A DNA stretch of 64,000 bases from positions 20,142 through 84,141 of the forward strand of contig JAGWTU010000022.1 of NCBI GenBank assembly GCA_028868825.1, read 5' to 3'. Below the pieces are notes generated by a model that was given only the letters and a program-made list of their open reading frames with translations, was not told the origin of the DNA and made no database searches. Source of the stretch: Burkholderiales bacterium (GTDB taxonomy: Bacteria; Pseudomonadota; Gammaproteobacteria; Burkholderiales; Burkholderiaceae_C). Shown here in pieces: positions 17,695-25,074 of the stretch (the first letter of the stretch is position 1; each line of letters opens with the position of its first letter). The translations under genes and the position numbers were made by a program.

Positions 17695-18677
17695 GCAATT
17701 CCCTCATCCCCTGCGTCATCAAGCTGCACGAGGAACACCACGCGCTGGAGGACTACCAGGGCGGCGTGCCGCGCTGGTGCAACGGCTGCGGCGACAACGC
17801 CATCCTGGCGGCGATGCAGCGTCTGTGCAGCGAGGAGGACCTGGCGCCCGAGAACACGGTCTTCGTCTCCGGCATCGGCTGTTCGAGCCGGCTGCCGCAC
17901 TACATGAAGACCTACGGCTTCCACAGCCTGCACGGCCGCGCCTTCCCGGTGGCCGAGGGCATCAAGATGGCCAGGCCCGATCTCAACGTGTTCGTCAGCA
18001 CCGGCGACGGCGACTGCTGCAGCATCGGCGCCGCGCACTGGATCCACGCGCTGCGCTACAACATGAACCTCACGGTCGTGCTGCACGACAACCATGTCTA
18101 CGGCCTGACGAAGAAGCAGGCCTCGCCGACCTCGCCGCGCGGCTTGAAGAGCAACACCACGCCCTACGGCGCGACGCTCGAGCCGATGAACCCGCTGACG
18201 GTGTCGCTGGGCGTGCAGGGCGCTTCGTTCATCGCCCAGGCGGTGGACTGGATCCCCGAGGTGCTCTACGACATCATGCGCGCCGCCTACCGCCATCGCG
18301 GCTTCTCGTTCGTGCGCGTGCTGCAGCGTTGCCCGGAGTTCATGCCCAAGTCCTTCGACCCCTGGATGCACGACCCGCAGCGCACGATGCTGCTGACGCA
18401 CGCCGACGGGCTGCAGCTCAGCCCCGCCCTGGCCAGCGCCTACCGCAACCAGCGCGTGCACGACCCGCTGGACATCGACCGGGCGCGCGAGATCGCCTCG
18501 CTCGACGACCCGATCCCGGTCGGCATCCTCTACCGTAACCCGCAGGCGCCCTGCTACGAGGATCTGCGCCACGCCGGCCAGCTGCGCTCGCCGGCCTATA
18601 TCCGTGCCGGGCTGAACCGCGAGTTCGACAAGTACACGGTCTGGCCCGAGGACGACGCGGACCGCCGGGCGGCCTGA
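17691..18677 (+). CDS. 2-oxoacid:acceptor oxidoreductase, beta (TPP-binding) subunit, second copy
   Basis: 328 residues. It has WCNGCGDN near 27-34 and GIGCSSR near 62-68, which supply proximal [4Fe-4S] cysteines, and QRCPEF near 210, which probably supplies the last. The TPP motif begins GDGDCCSIG near 105 and ends at DNHVYGLTK. The Asn pair of the first copy is replaced here by Asp-Asn. The GTG start overlaps the alpha subunit stop. Together with the preceding gene it forms a complete second 2-oxoacid oxidoreductase. Confidence 0.9.
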   Translation: MSNSLIPCVIKLHEEHHALEDYQGGVPRWCNGCGDNAILAAMQRLCSEEDLAPENTVFVSGIGCSSRLPHYMKTYGFHSLHGRAFPVAEGIKMARPDLNVFVSTGDGDCCSIGAAHWIHALRYNMNLTVVLHDNHVYGLTKKQASPTSPRGLKSNTTPYGATLEPMNPLTVSLGVQGASFIAQAVDWIPEVLYDIMRAAYRHRGFSFVRVLQRCPEFMPKSFDPWMHDPQRTMLLTHADGLQLSPALASAYRNQRVHDPLDIDRAREIASLDDPIPVGILYRNPQAPCYEDLRHAGQLRSPAYIRAGLNREFDKYTVWPEDDADRRAA

Positions 18678-18689
18678 GAGGGAAGCGCG

Positions 18690-20894
18690 ATGGACACGCA
18701 AGCCAAGCCCCAGGACCAGCTGGTCTTCCACCTCACCGGCCGTTGCCAGGGCGACGCAATGCGGCCCATCGCCGGCCTGGGCCTGCGCCCGGCGCTGCTC
18801 GCGCGCTACCGCGACCTCGACGCGCTGCGCCACGATTTCCCGGTCGTGCTCGGCGAGCCCGCCGGGCCCGAATTCGCGCTGACGCTGTCGAGCCTGGTCG
18901 ACGCGCTGCTGCGCGATGTCGCACCGCGCGGCATCGAGGGCGAGCGACTGCGCCGCCATGCGCTGCAGCTCGAGCACGAGATCCGCCGCGCCGTCGCCGC
19001 CGGCGCGCGCGGCACGCTGAGCGAGCTCTGGCAGGCCGCCGCGGCGCGCCTGGGCGAGCGCGAGGGCGAGACGCTGGAACAGGTGCTGGTCCACGCCGGC
19101 GGCGCGTTGCGCACCGACGGCGAGGTGCTGGGCTGCGACGCCGCGATGCCGGCGCGTCTGCTCGAGCAGGCCTGGCAGGCGGCCTACCGCGCCAAGGCGC
19201 GGCGCTTCCAGGCCGAGCTCGCGCGGCTGGTGCAGAAACTCTCGGACATCCTGCGCGCGGCGCATGTGCACTCGCAGGCCGGGCACCTGCCGCAGAGCCT
19301 GCGTGCCGCCGTCGGCGGCGCGCACCGCGACGCCTTCGACTTCGATGTGCTCTCGCGCATCGTCGGCAAGGGCGCGCCGCGCGACGAGTTGCCGCCGGCC
19401 CGCCGCCAGCGCCTGGAGCGGACGCTGCAGGTGCTCGAATCGCAACGCTTCTATCCCCGCGCCGACGCCGGCCCCGAGGAAATCGACGCCTGCTTCGAAT
19501 TCCGCTTCGACAACTGCGCCGCCGCGGCCCAGGCCTTCCGCGAGCGCCTGGCCGGCGTGGCCGAACTGGTCAAGGCGATGTCGATCGCCGAACTCGAGAC
19601 CCGCGGTCACTACGTCGAGGTCGAGCATGACCCCGTGCTGGACGGCTTCGACGAGCACGCGCTGACGCCCGAGGACCTGGCACGCTTTCCGGACTATCTG
19701 GTCTGCATCCCGCCGGCGCGCAGCGACGCGCCGGAGAACACAATGCTGATGGAACTGCTCAGCGCCGGGCTGCCGATGAAGGTGCTGGTGCAGAGCACCG
19801 ACCTGCTCGAGGACGCGGCGATCGGCACCGGCCATTACGCCTGGGGCGTGCGCAGCGCGCGACTGGCGACGACGGCGATGGGGCTGGGCGGGATGTTCGT
19901 GCTGCAGTCGGCCAGTGCCAACCTGGTCGCGCTGCGAGCGCAGCTGGCGCGCGGCATGGCCTGCCGCGGGCCGGCGCTGTTCAGCGTCTACAGCGGATCG
20001 GCCCAGGCCGGGGCGCCGTTGCCGCCCTACCTCGACGCCGCCGCGGCGATGCAGTCGCGCGCCTTCCCGGCCTTCTGCTACGACGCCGAGGCCGGCGGCA
20101 ACTGGGCCGAGCGCTACTCGCTCGTCAACAATCCGCGCCCCGAGGACGACTGGGCCGTGCAGACGCTGGACTATGCCGACGCCGCGCAGCAGCGCCGCAG
20201 CGAAGCCAGCGCGTTCACCTACGCCGACTTCATGCTCTGCGACCCGCGCCAGGCGGCGCATTTCGCGCTCGTGCCGCCGGCGCGCTGGAACGCCGCCATG
20301 GTGCCGGCCGCCGACTGGCTGCAGCTGGCCGAGGCCGACGCCAGCCAGCGCCTGCCCTATGTGCTGGCGGTCGACGAGCACGACGAGCTGCAGCGCGTCA
20401 TCGTCGACGCCCGCCTGATGCAGGCCACGCGGCGTTGCAGGCTGCTGTGGCGTCGCCTGCAGGAGCATGGCGGCGTGCACGACTCGCATGCCGAGCGCCT
20501 GCTGGCGCGCGAGAAGGCGGCCTGGGACCAGGCCCGGCAGCCGGCGCCGCCGGCAGCGGCCGTGAGCGTCGAGGCGGTCGCAGCGCCGGCCGCCGCAGCG
20601 CTCGAGCCCGCGCCCGAGGCCGAAGCGGCGGCACCGGCGCACACGCGCGACGAGGCCTGGATCGACACCGGCCGCTGCCCCAGCTGCAACGAATGCCAGC
20701 TCATCAACGACCGCATGTTCGCCTACAACGAACGCAAGCAGGCCTACATCAAGGATCTGGCGGCCGGCAGTTACCGGCAGCTCGTCGAGGCGGCCGAGAG
20801 CTGCCAGGTGGCGATCATCCACCCCGGCGCACCGCGCGACGCGAACGAGCCGGGACTCGAGGAGCTGCTGGCGCGCGCCGAGGCCTTCCGCTGA
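18690..20894 (+). CDS. Large protein of unknown function with C-terminal ferredoxin-like [4Fe-4S] domain
   Basis: 734 residues, last gene of the oxidoreductase cluster, 12 bases after the second beta subunit and preceded by AGGGAAG. Residues 1 to about 340 are helical and Ala/Arg/Glu-rich. A middle region (about 340-620) contains a YDAEAGGNWAERYSLVNNP segment near 465-485 and an EDDW motif. I cannot name this region, although it recalls parts of large fused pyruvate:ferredoxin oxidoreductase-like proteins. A proline/alanine-rich linker (about 615-645) leads to a C-terminal domain with CPSCNEC near 662-668 and a fourth cysteine near 705 (ESCQVAIIHPG), consistent with one [4Fe-4S] cluster. It is probably the dedicated electron carrier or docking subunit of the second module. 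Confidence 0.8.
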   Translation: MDTQAKPQDQLVFHLTGRCQGDAMRPIAGLGLRPALLARYRDLDALRHDFPVVLGEPAGPEFALTLSSLVDALLRDVAPRGIEGERLRRHALQLEHEIRRAVAAGARGTLSELWQAAAARLGEREGETLEQVLVHAGGALRTDGEVLGCDAAMPARLLEQAWQAAYRAKARRFQAELARLVQKLSDILRAAHVHSQAGHLPQSLRAAVGGAHRDAFDFDVLSRIVGKGAPRDELPPARRQRLERTLQVLESQRFYPRADAGPEEIDACFEFRFDNCAAAAQAFRERLAGVAELVKAMSIAELETRGHYVEVEHDPVLDGFDEHALTPEDLARFPDYLVCIPPARSDAPENTMLMELLSAGLPMKVLVQSTDLLEDAAIGTGHYAWGVRSARLATTAMGLGGMFVLQSASANLVALRAQLARGMACRGPALFSVYSGSAQAGAPLPPYLDAAAAMQSRAFPAFCYDAEAGGNWAERYSLVNNPRPEDDWAVQTLDYADAAQQRRSEASAFTYADFMLCDPRQAAHFALVPPARWNAAMVPAADWLQLAEADASQRLPYVLAVDEHDELQRVIVDARLMQATRRCRLLWRRLQEHGGVHDSHAERLLAREKAAWDQARQPAPPAAAVSVEAVAAPAAAALEPAPEAEAAAPAHTRDEAWIDTGRCPSCNECQLINDRMFAYNERKQAYIKDLAAGSYRQLVEAAESCQVAIIHPGAPRDANEPGLEELLARAEAFR

Positions 20895-20987
20895 GTGCCG
20901 CGGCTCCAACCCGCCCTGCGGCGAGTTGGACGGCACGAAGGCCGGGACCGTCCCGGGTCCTGGCTGAGTGTCGCGCCGGCCGCAGCT

Positions 20988-22157
20988 TCACAGGGCGCAG
21001 CTGCGGAAACCGGCGTAGCGGGCGTCGTCGTCGGGCGCCGCAAAGCGCCGCGCCTGCGGATAGACGCGGCGCGATCGCGTCGCGAACGAGGCGCCGCGCA
21101 GCACGCCGGGCGGCGGCTCGCCGTCGGCGACGGCGGGCAGGACGTCGATGCAGCCGGGCGCCGCGGTGCCGGCCCCCGGCCAGGGGCGCGCGCTGCCGGC
21201 CACCCACTCGTGCACATCGCCCCAGAGGAAACCGCGGCGCGCGCCGGCGCTGGCCGCGAGCTCCCATTCGGGCTCGGTCGGCAGGCGCCGGCCGGCCCAG
21301 CGGCACCAGGCCTCGGCCTCGTGTCGGCTGACATGCATCACCGGCTGGCCCAGCGCCGCGCGCTGGATGCCGCCATGGCGCAGCACGAGCACGCCGCCCT
21401 GCAGCTGTTCGACGCGGCGCGGCGCGCGCCGACCTTCGCGCTGCACCCAGCGCCAGCCGGCGTCGCTCCAGAACTCGGGCCGGTCGTAACCGCCGTCGTC
21501 GGCGAATTCGGCATAACGGCGCCAGTTGACCGGCTGGCCATCGATCTCGAATTCGGGCACCGCGACCTCGTGCGCCCAGCGCTCGGCCTGCGGCACGAGG
21601 CCGCCGGGCTCGGAGCCGAGCCGCCAGCGCTGCGCCGGCAGCCATAGCGGCTCGCGCTCGGCGCGCGCGCTCGGCATGCCCAGCGCCAGGCGCTCGGCCA
21701 GCGACTCGCACAGCCGGTCCTCGTGCAGCAGCGCAAGGCGGAAGAAATGCAGCGCCGCGTCGTTCGCTTCGTCGTCGTCGCTGCTGCCGCCACCGCGGCC
21801 GCAGGCCGCCAGCAGGTCGAGCGTGATCTCCAGCGTCTCGGCCAGGTAGCCGCGCGCCGCGTCGGCCGCCGGCAGCTCGGCCTGGCCGCGCACCCAGGCA
21901 TCGGCGCGCGGCTCGATGCCGGCCAGCCGCGGTGCGCGCGGATCGCAGGCCTCGCCGCGGTCGCGCTGGAGATGGCGCGCGATCCACCAATCCTGGTACC
22001 AGCCGGCGTGCAGCGCCAGCGTCACCGCCTCGCTCGACTCGTCCTGCGCCAGCAGCCGCAGCAACTGGTTGCGGGCGTCGATCAGCGCCAGCGAGAGCAG
22101 GTCGCGGCCGGCATGGCGGATCGCGCCCGGATCGTCCAGCGGCAGCGGCGCGCTCAC
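20988..22157 (-). CDS. EgtB/SenA-like sulfoxide/selenoxide synthase family protein, probably degenerate metal site
   Basis: 389 residues: an N-terminal DinB-like domain (about 10-160) and a C-terminal formylglycine-generating-enzyme-like domain (about 170-389; RLPTEPEWELAA, HEWVAG, GVLRGASFATR, GFRSCAL). This is the layout of EgtB (ergothioneine) and SenA (selenoneine) iron enzymes, which join cysteine or a selenosugar to trimethylhistidine. The expected iron ligands are one early His (H50 here) and an HxxxH pair. Here H145 is present but the second position is L149. The protein may therefore be inactive, use another ligand such as H137, or do a different reaction. GTG start with CTGAGG upstream. 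It is 15 bases downstream of the response regulator gene, hence probably in one operon with it. Confidence 0.78.
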   Translation of the reverse strand: MSAPLPLDDPGAIRHAGRDLLSLALIDARNQLLRLLAQDESSEAVTLALHAGWYQDWWIARHLQRDRGEACDPRAPRLAGIEPRADAWVRGQAELPAADAARGYLAETLEITLDLLAACGRGGGSSDDDEANDAALHFFRLALLHEDRLCESLAERLALGMPSARAEREPLWLPAQRWRLGSEPGGLVPQAERWAHEVAVPEFEIDGQPVNWRRYAEFADDGGYDRPEFWSDAGWRWVQREGRRAPRRVEQLQGGVLVLRHGGIQRAALGQPVMHVSRHEAEAWCRWAGRRLPTEPEWELAASAGARRGFLWGDVHEWVAGSARPWPGAGTAAPGCIDVLPAVADGEPPPGVLRGASFATRSRRVYPQARRFAAPDDDARYAGFRSCAL

Positions 22158-22172
22158 CTCAGCGGCCGCGCC

Positions 22173-22832
22173 TCATTCGCCGACCAGCCCGTTGCGGATC
22201 GCATAGACCGTCAGCTCGGAGTTGTTGGCCAGGCCGAGCTTCTCGAGCACGCGGGCGCGGTAGACCGAGACCGTCTTCGGGCTCAGCGTCAGCTCCTCGG
22301 CGATGTCCGCCAGGCGCTTGCCCGAGGCGATCATCACCAGCGTCTGCAGTTCGCGATCGGAGAGCTTCTGGTGCGGATGCTCCGACACCGGCGCCGTCAG
22401 GCTCTCGACCAGCATCTGCGCGATCTCGGGCGTGACGTACTTGCGCCCCTGCGCCACCGTGCGCACGGCCTGCACGAGCAGCTGCGGGTCGCCGCCCTTG
22501 TTGACGTAGCCGTAGGCGCCGGCGCGCAGCGCGCGGATCGCGTACTGGTCCTCGGGGTACATGCTGACGACCAGCACCTTGATCGTCGAGCCCTCGTCCT
22601 TGAGCACATGCAGCACGTCCAGGCCGCTGCGGCCGGGCAGGTTGATGTCGAGCACGAGCACGTCGCAGGCGCTGGCGCGGCCGGGGGTGGCGAGCAGCTC
22701 GCGCATCAGCGAGCGCAGCTCGCCGTAGTCGCCGGCCTCGCCGACGACGCGGATGTCGCTGGCATCCGAGAGCGTGTCGCGGATGCCGCGCCGGATCAGC
22801 GCGTGGTCGTCGCAGAGGATGACATCGATCAT
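22173..22832 (-). CDS. LuxR/NarL-family response regulator
   Basis: 219 residues. The receiver domain has D8/D9 and phosphoacceptor D62 (LVLDINLP), then a K in the VNKGG motif. The C-terminal LuxR-type helix-turn-helix (about 150-212) has the LSDRELQTLVMIASGK core. It is translationally coupled to the upstream sensor kinase by an ATGA overlap, so they form a cognate pair. The start at 22832 is chosen because it begins the receiver domain and overlaps the kinase stop. Longer in-frame extensions run through the kinase gene and are spurious. Confidence 0.92.
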   Translation of the reverse strand: MIDVILCDDHALIRRGIRDTLSDASDIRVVGEAGDYGELRSLMRELLATPGRASACDVLVLDINLPGRSGLDVLHVLKDEGSTIKVLVVSMYPEDQYAIRALRAGAYGYVNKGGDPQLLVQAVRTVAQGRKYVTPEIAQMLVESLTAPVSEHPHQKLSDRELQTLVMIASGKRLADIAEELTLSPKTVSVYRARVLEKLGLANNSELTVYAIRNGLVGE

Positions 22833-23968
22833 GTGACGGTCCAGGCCGAGGTCTCGGGGTCGGCGTCGTCGGCCGCCGGCGCGGCGCCGGCCTCGCGCAG
22901 CGGCACCGAGAGGATCAGCGTCGTGCCGCCGGGCCCGCTGCTCAGGTCGACCCAGCCGCCGACCGTCGACGCGCGCTCGTGCAGGCCGCGGATGCCGAAG
23001 CTGCGCGCCTTCGCGAGGTCGGCGCTCGACAGGCCGCGGCCGTTGTCGCTGATCTCCAGCGACAGCACGCCGCCGGTGCACGAGAGGTCGACGACGACGC
23101 GCGTGGCCTGGGCATGCTTGCCGATGTTCGTCAGCGCCTCCTGCGCCGTGCGGTAGGCGACCAGCGGCACGCCCGCGGGCAGCGCCGCCGGCTCGTCGTT
23201 GCAGCGGAACTCGCTGACGACGCCGGTGCGCTTCTCGAAGCGGCTCGTCATCCATTGCAGCGCCGCGCTCAGGCCCTGCTCGAGGATGGCCGGGCGCAGG
23301 TTCTGCATGATGCGCTGGCTGGCCTCGATCGCGCTCGTCACCGTCTCCAGCGCCGACAGCGCGCGCTGCTCGATGGCGGGCGAATCGGCATGGCGGCGGA
23401 TCCAGTCGAGCTCGAATTTGAGCGCCGTCAGCGAGCCGCCGACGTCATCGTGGATCTCGCGCGCGATCGCCAGCCGCTCGGCCTCGACACTGGTCTGCAG
23501 GTGCTGGGCGAGCTCCGAGAGGCGCTTGCGCGAGGCCTCGAGGTCGCGGTCGGCGGCGATGCGGGCGCGGTGCGTGCGCGCCGCGGCGACGGCATGCTCG
23601 ACCGCCGGCGCCAGCCGCGTCAGGTTCTGCTTGAGCAGGTAGTCGGCGGCGCCGTTGCGCATCGCCTCGACGGCGCTGTCCTCGCCGATCTGTCCCGAGA
23701 CGAGGATGAAGGGCGGCGCGCGGCCATCCGTGAAGGACTTCTCGCGCAGCACCTGCAGCGCGTCGAGACCGGTAAAGCCGGGCAGGTGGTAGTCCGACAA
23801 CACGATGTCCCAGGGCCGGTCGAGCGCGGCGGCGAAGGCGGCGGGCGTCTCGACGCGCTCGGCGTCGACGGCGACGCCGCCGCGGGCCAGATGGGCGAGC
23901 ACCAGGGCGTGGTCGGGCTCCGAATCCTCGAGATGGAGCAGTCGCAAGCGATTCCCGGTGCCAGTCAT
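22829..23968 (-). CDS. Hybrid sensor: N-terminal receiver domain plus NarX-type histidine kinase
   Basis: 379 residues, soluble, without membrane segments. A receiver domain (about 8-125, phosphoacceptor D59 in IVLSDYHLPG) comes first. It is followed by a coiled-coil linker and a HisKA_3 dimerisation domain with phosphoacceptor H173 in REIHDDVGG, then a HATPase domain (NIGKHA, DNGRGL, GIRGLHERA). In this layout the input is a phosphotransfer signal to the N-terminal receiver rather than a ligand, so another kinase probably acts upstream. The last residues overlap the start of the LuxR-type regulator. The start ATG lies about 185 bases from the divergent chemotaxis operon. Confidence 0.9.
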   Translation of the reverse strand: MTGTGNRLRLLHLEDSEPDHALVLAHLARGGVAVDAERVETPAAFAAALDRPWDIVLSDYHLPGFTGLDALQVLREKSFTDGRAPPFILVSGQIGEDSAVEAMRNGAADYLLKQNLTRLAPAVEHAVAAARTHRARIAADRDLEASRKRLSELAQHLQTSVEAERLAIAREIHDDVGGSLTALKFELDWIRRHADSPAIEQRALSALETVTSAIEASQRIMQNLRPAILEQGLSAALQWMTSRFEKRTGVVSEFRCNDEPAALPAGVPLVAYRTAQEALTNIGKHAQATRVVVDLSCTGGVLSLEISDNGRGLSSADLAKARSFGIRGLHERASTVGGWVDLSSGPGGTTLILSVPLREAGAAPAADDADPETSAWTVT

Positions 23969-24011
23969 GGCCGGCAGTATGACAAAGCCGCACGCCCGTC
24001 AGGCGCAGCCA

Positions 24012-24038
24012 TCAAATATCGGTCGATCAGCCCCATCT
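24012..24038 (+). promoter_or_regulatory. Weak sigma-28-like promoter before the chemotaxis operon
   Basis: TCAAATAT, 11 bases, then CCCCATCT gives a partial match to the flagellar sigma-28 pattern TAAAGTTT-N11-GCCGATAA (about 5 and 4 of 8). The location, 116 bases before the first che gene, is sensible. The match alone is weak. Confidence 0.22.
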
Positions 24039-24153
24039 TTTGCTCAATCTCCCATACCCGCCTGCCGAAAAGGCCTTGAAGACCGGCTGCACGGCGCCCG
24101 CTACGGGGGCACCGACCCCGCACGCAACGCCGCGCATCGGTCAGGAACAGGCA

Positions 24154-24615
24154 ATGGAGCCCCCCCGAATGCTCGCACAACAGGACCCCGTGATGCCGGA
24201 CGCCCAGCCATCGGCTCTGCCGCTGGAAGGCGGCCTGCCGCTGGTCGCCGCCGCGGATCTGCAGGACGACCTGATGGTCGCCAGCAACGACCTCGAGCGC
24301 CTGCAACGCCTGCTCGACGACGCGAGCCAGTCGCTGATGGGCCATTTCACGATGGCCACCGGCCACATGGAGGCGGGTGCGCTGCACGAGGCGCGCCGCA
24401 CCATCGGCGGCGCCATCACCGCGTTGCAGTTCCAGGACATGGCGACCCAGCTCATCGCCCACACGACGAAGCGGCTGCGCAACTGCGTCGACCGCATCGC
24501 CCGCGACACGATGGGCGACGACGAGGACGGCGCCGCGCTGGTCGAGGAGGCGCCGCTGCGCCCCAATCCCGTGACCCAGGACGAGATGGACGCCGGCTCG
24601 ATCGAGCTGTTCTGA
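24154..24615 (+). CDS. Small CheZ-like chemotaxis protein
   Basis: 153 residues, first gene of the chemotaxis operon. A helical central segment carries ALQFQDMATQLI. The D-x3-Q spacing (Asp, then Gln four residues later) matches the catalytic Asp/Gln of CheZ phosphatases, which remove phosphate from CheY-P. The protein is much shorter than E. coli CheZ (214 residues). The ATG at 24154 is preferred because of the AGGAACAGG just upstream; the in-frame ATG at 24040 would add an unlikely N-terminus. The function is an inference from the motif and from the neighbouring cheY gene, 40 bases downstream. Confidence 0.68.
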   Translation: MEPPRMLAQQDPVMPDAQPSALPLEGGLPLVAAADLQDDLMVASNDLERLQRLLDDASQSLMGHFTMATGHMEAGALHEARRTIGGAITALQFQDMATQLIAHTTKRLRNCVDRIARDTMGDDEDGAALVEEAPLRPNPVTQDEMDAGSIELF

Positions 24616-24655
24616 ACCGAACCCGCCAGTTCAACGATTTTCCGGAGAAGACCCC

Positions 24656-25018
24656 ATGCATTCGATCCTTGCCGTAGACGACAGCGCCTCGATGCGCCAG
24701 ATGGTGACGTTCACGCTGAAGAACGCCGGCTTCAACGTCGTCGAGGCCGTCGATGGCCAGGACGCCTTCGAGAAGGCCAACTCGCGCGACTTCAACCTCG
24801 TGCTGACGGACCAGAACATGCCGCGCATGGACGGCATCAGCCTGACCAAGAAGCTGCGCGAGAACCCGAAGTTCAAGTCGACGCCGATCCTCATCCTGAC
24901 GACCGAGAGCAGCGACCAGATGAAGCAGGCCGGCCGCGCCGCGGGCGCCACCGGCTGGCTGGTCAAGCCCTTCGACCCGGCCAAGCTGGTCGAGGTGATC
25001 GGCAAGGTCATCCGCTGA
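24656..25018 (+). CDS. cheY: Chemotaxis response regulator CheY
   Basis: 120-residue single-domain receiver. D8 and D9, phosphoacceptor D52 (LVLTDQNMP), the T of LILTTES and K103 in VKPF form the full CheY active site. It transmits the CheA signal to the flagellar motor or another output. A GGAGAAG site precedes the ATG. It lies between the CheZ-like and CheA genes. Confidence 0.95.
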   Translation: MHSILAVDDSASMRQMVTFTLKNAGFNVVEAVDGQDAFEKANSRDFNLVLTDQNMPRMDGISLTKKLRENPKFKSTPILILTTESSDQMKQAGRAAGATGWLVKPFDPAKLVEVIGKVIR

Positions 25019-25074
25019 AACCGCGGCCGCCGCGCGACGCGGCGCCGCATCCGAACATCCGCAGGAGAGCCCCC

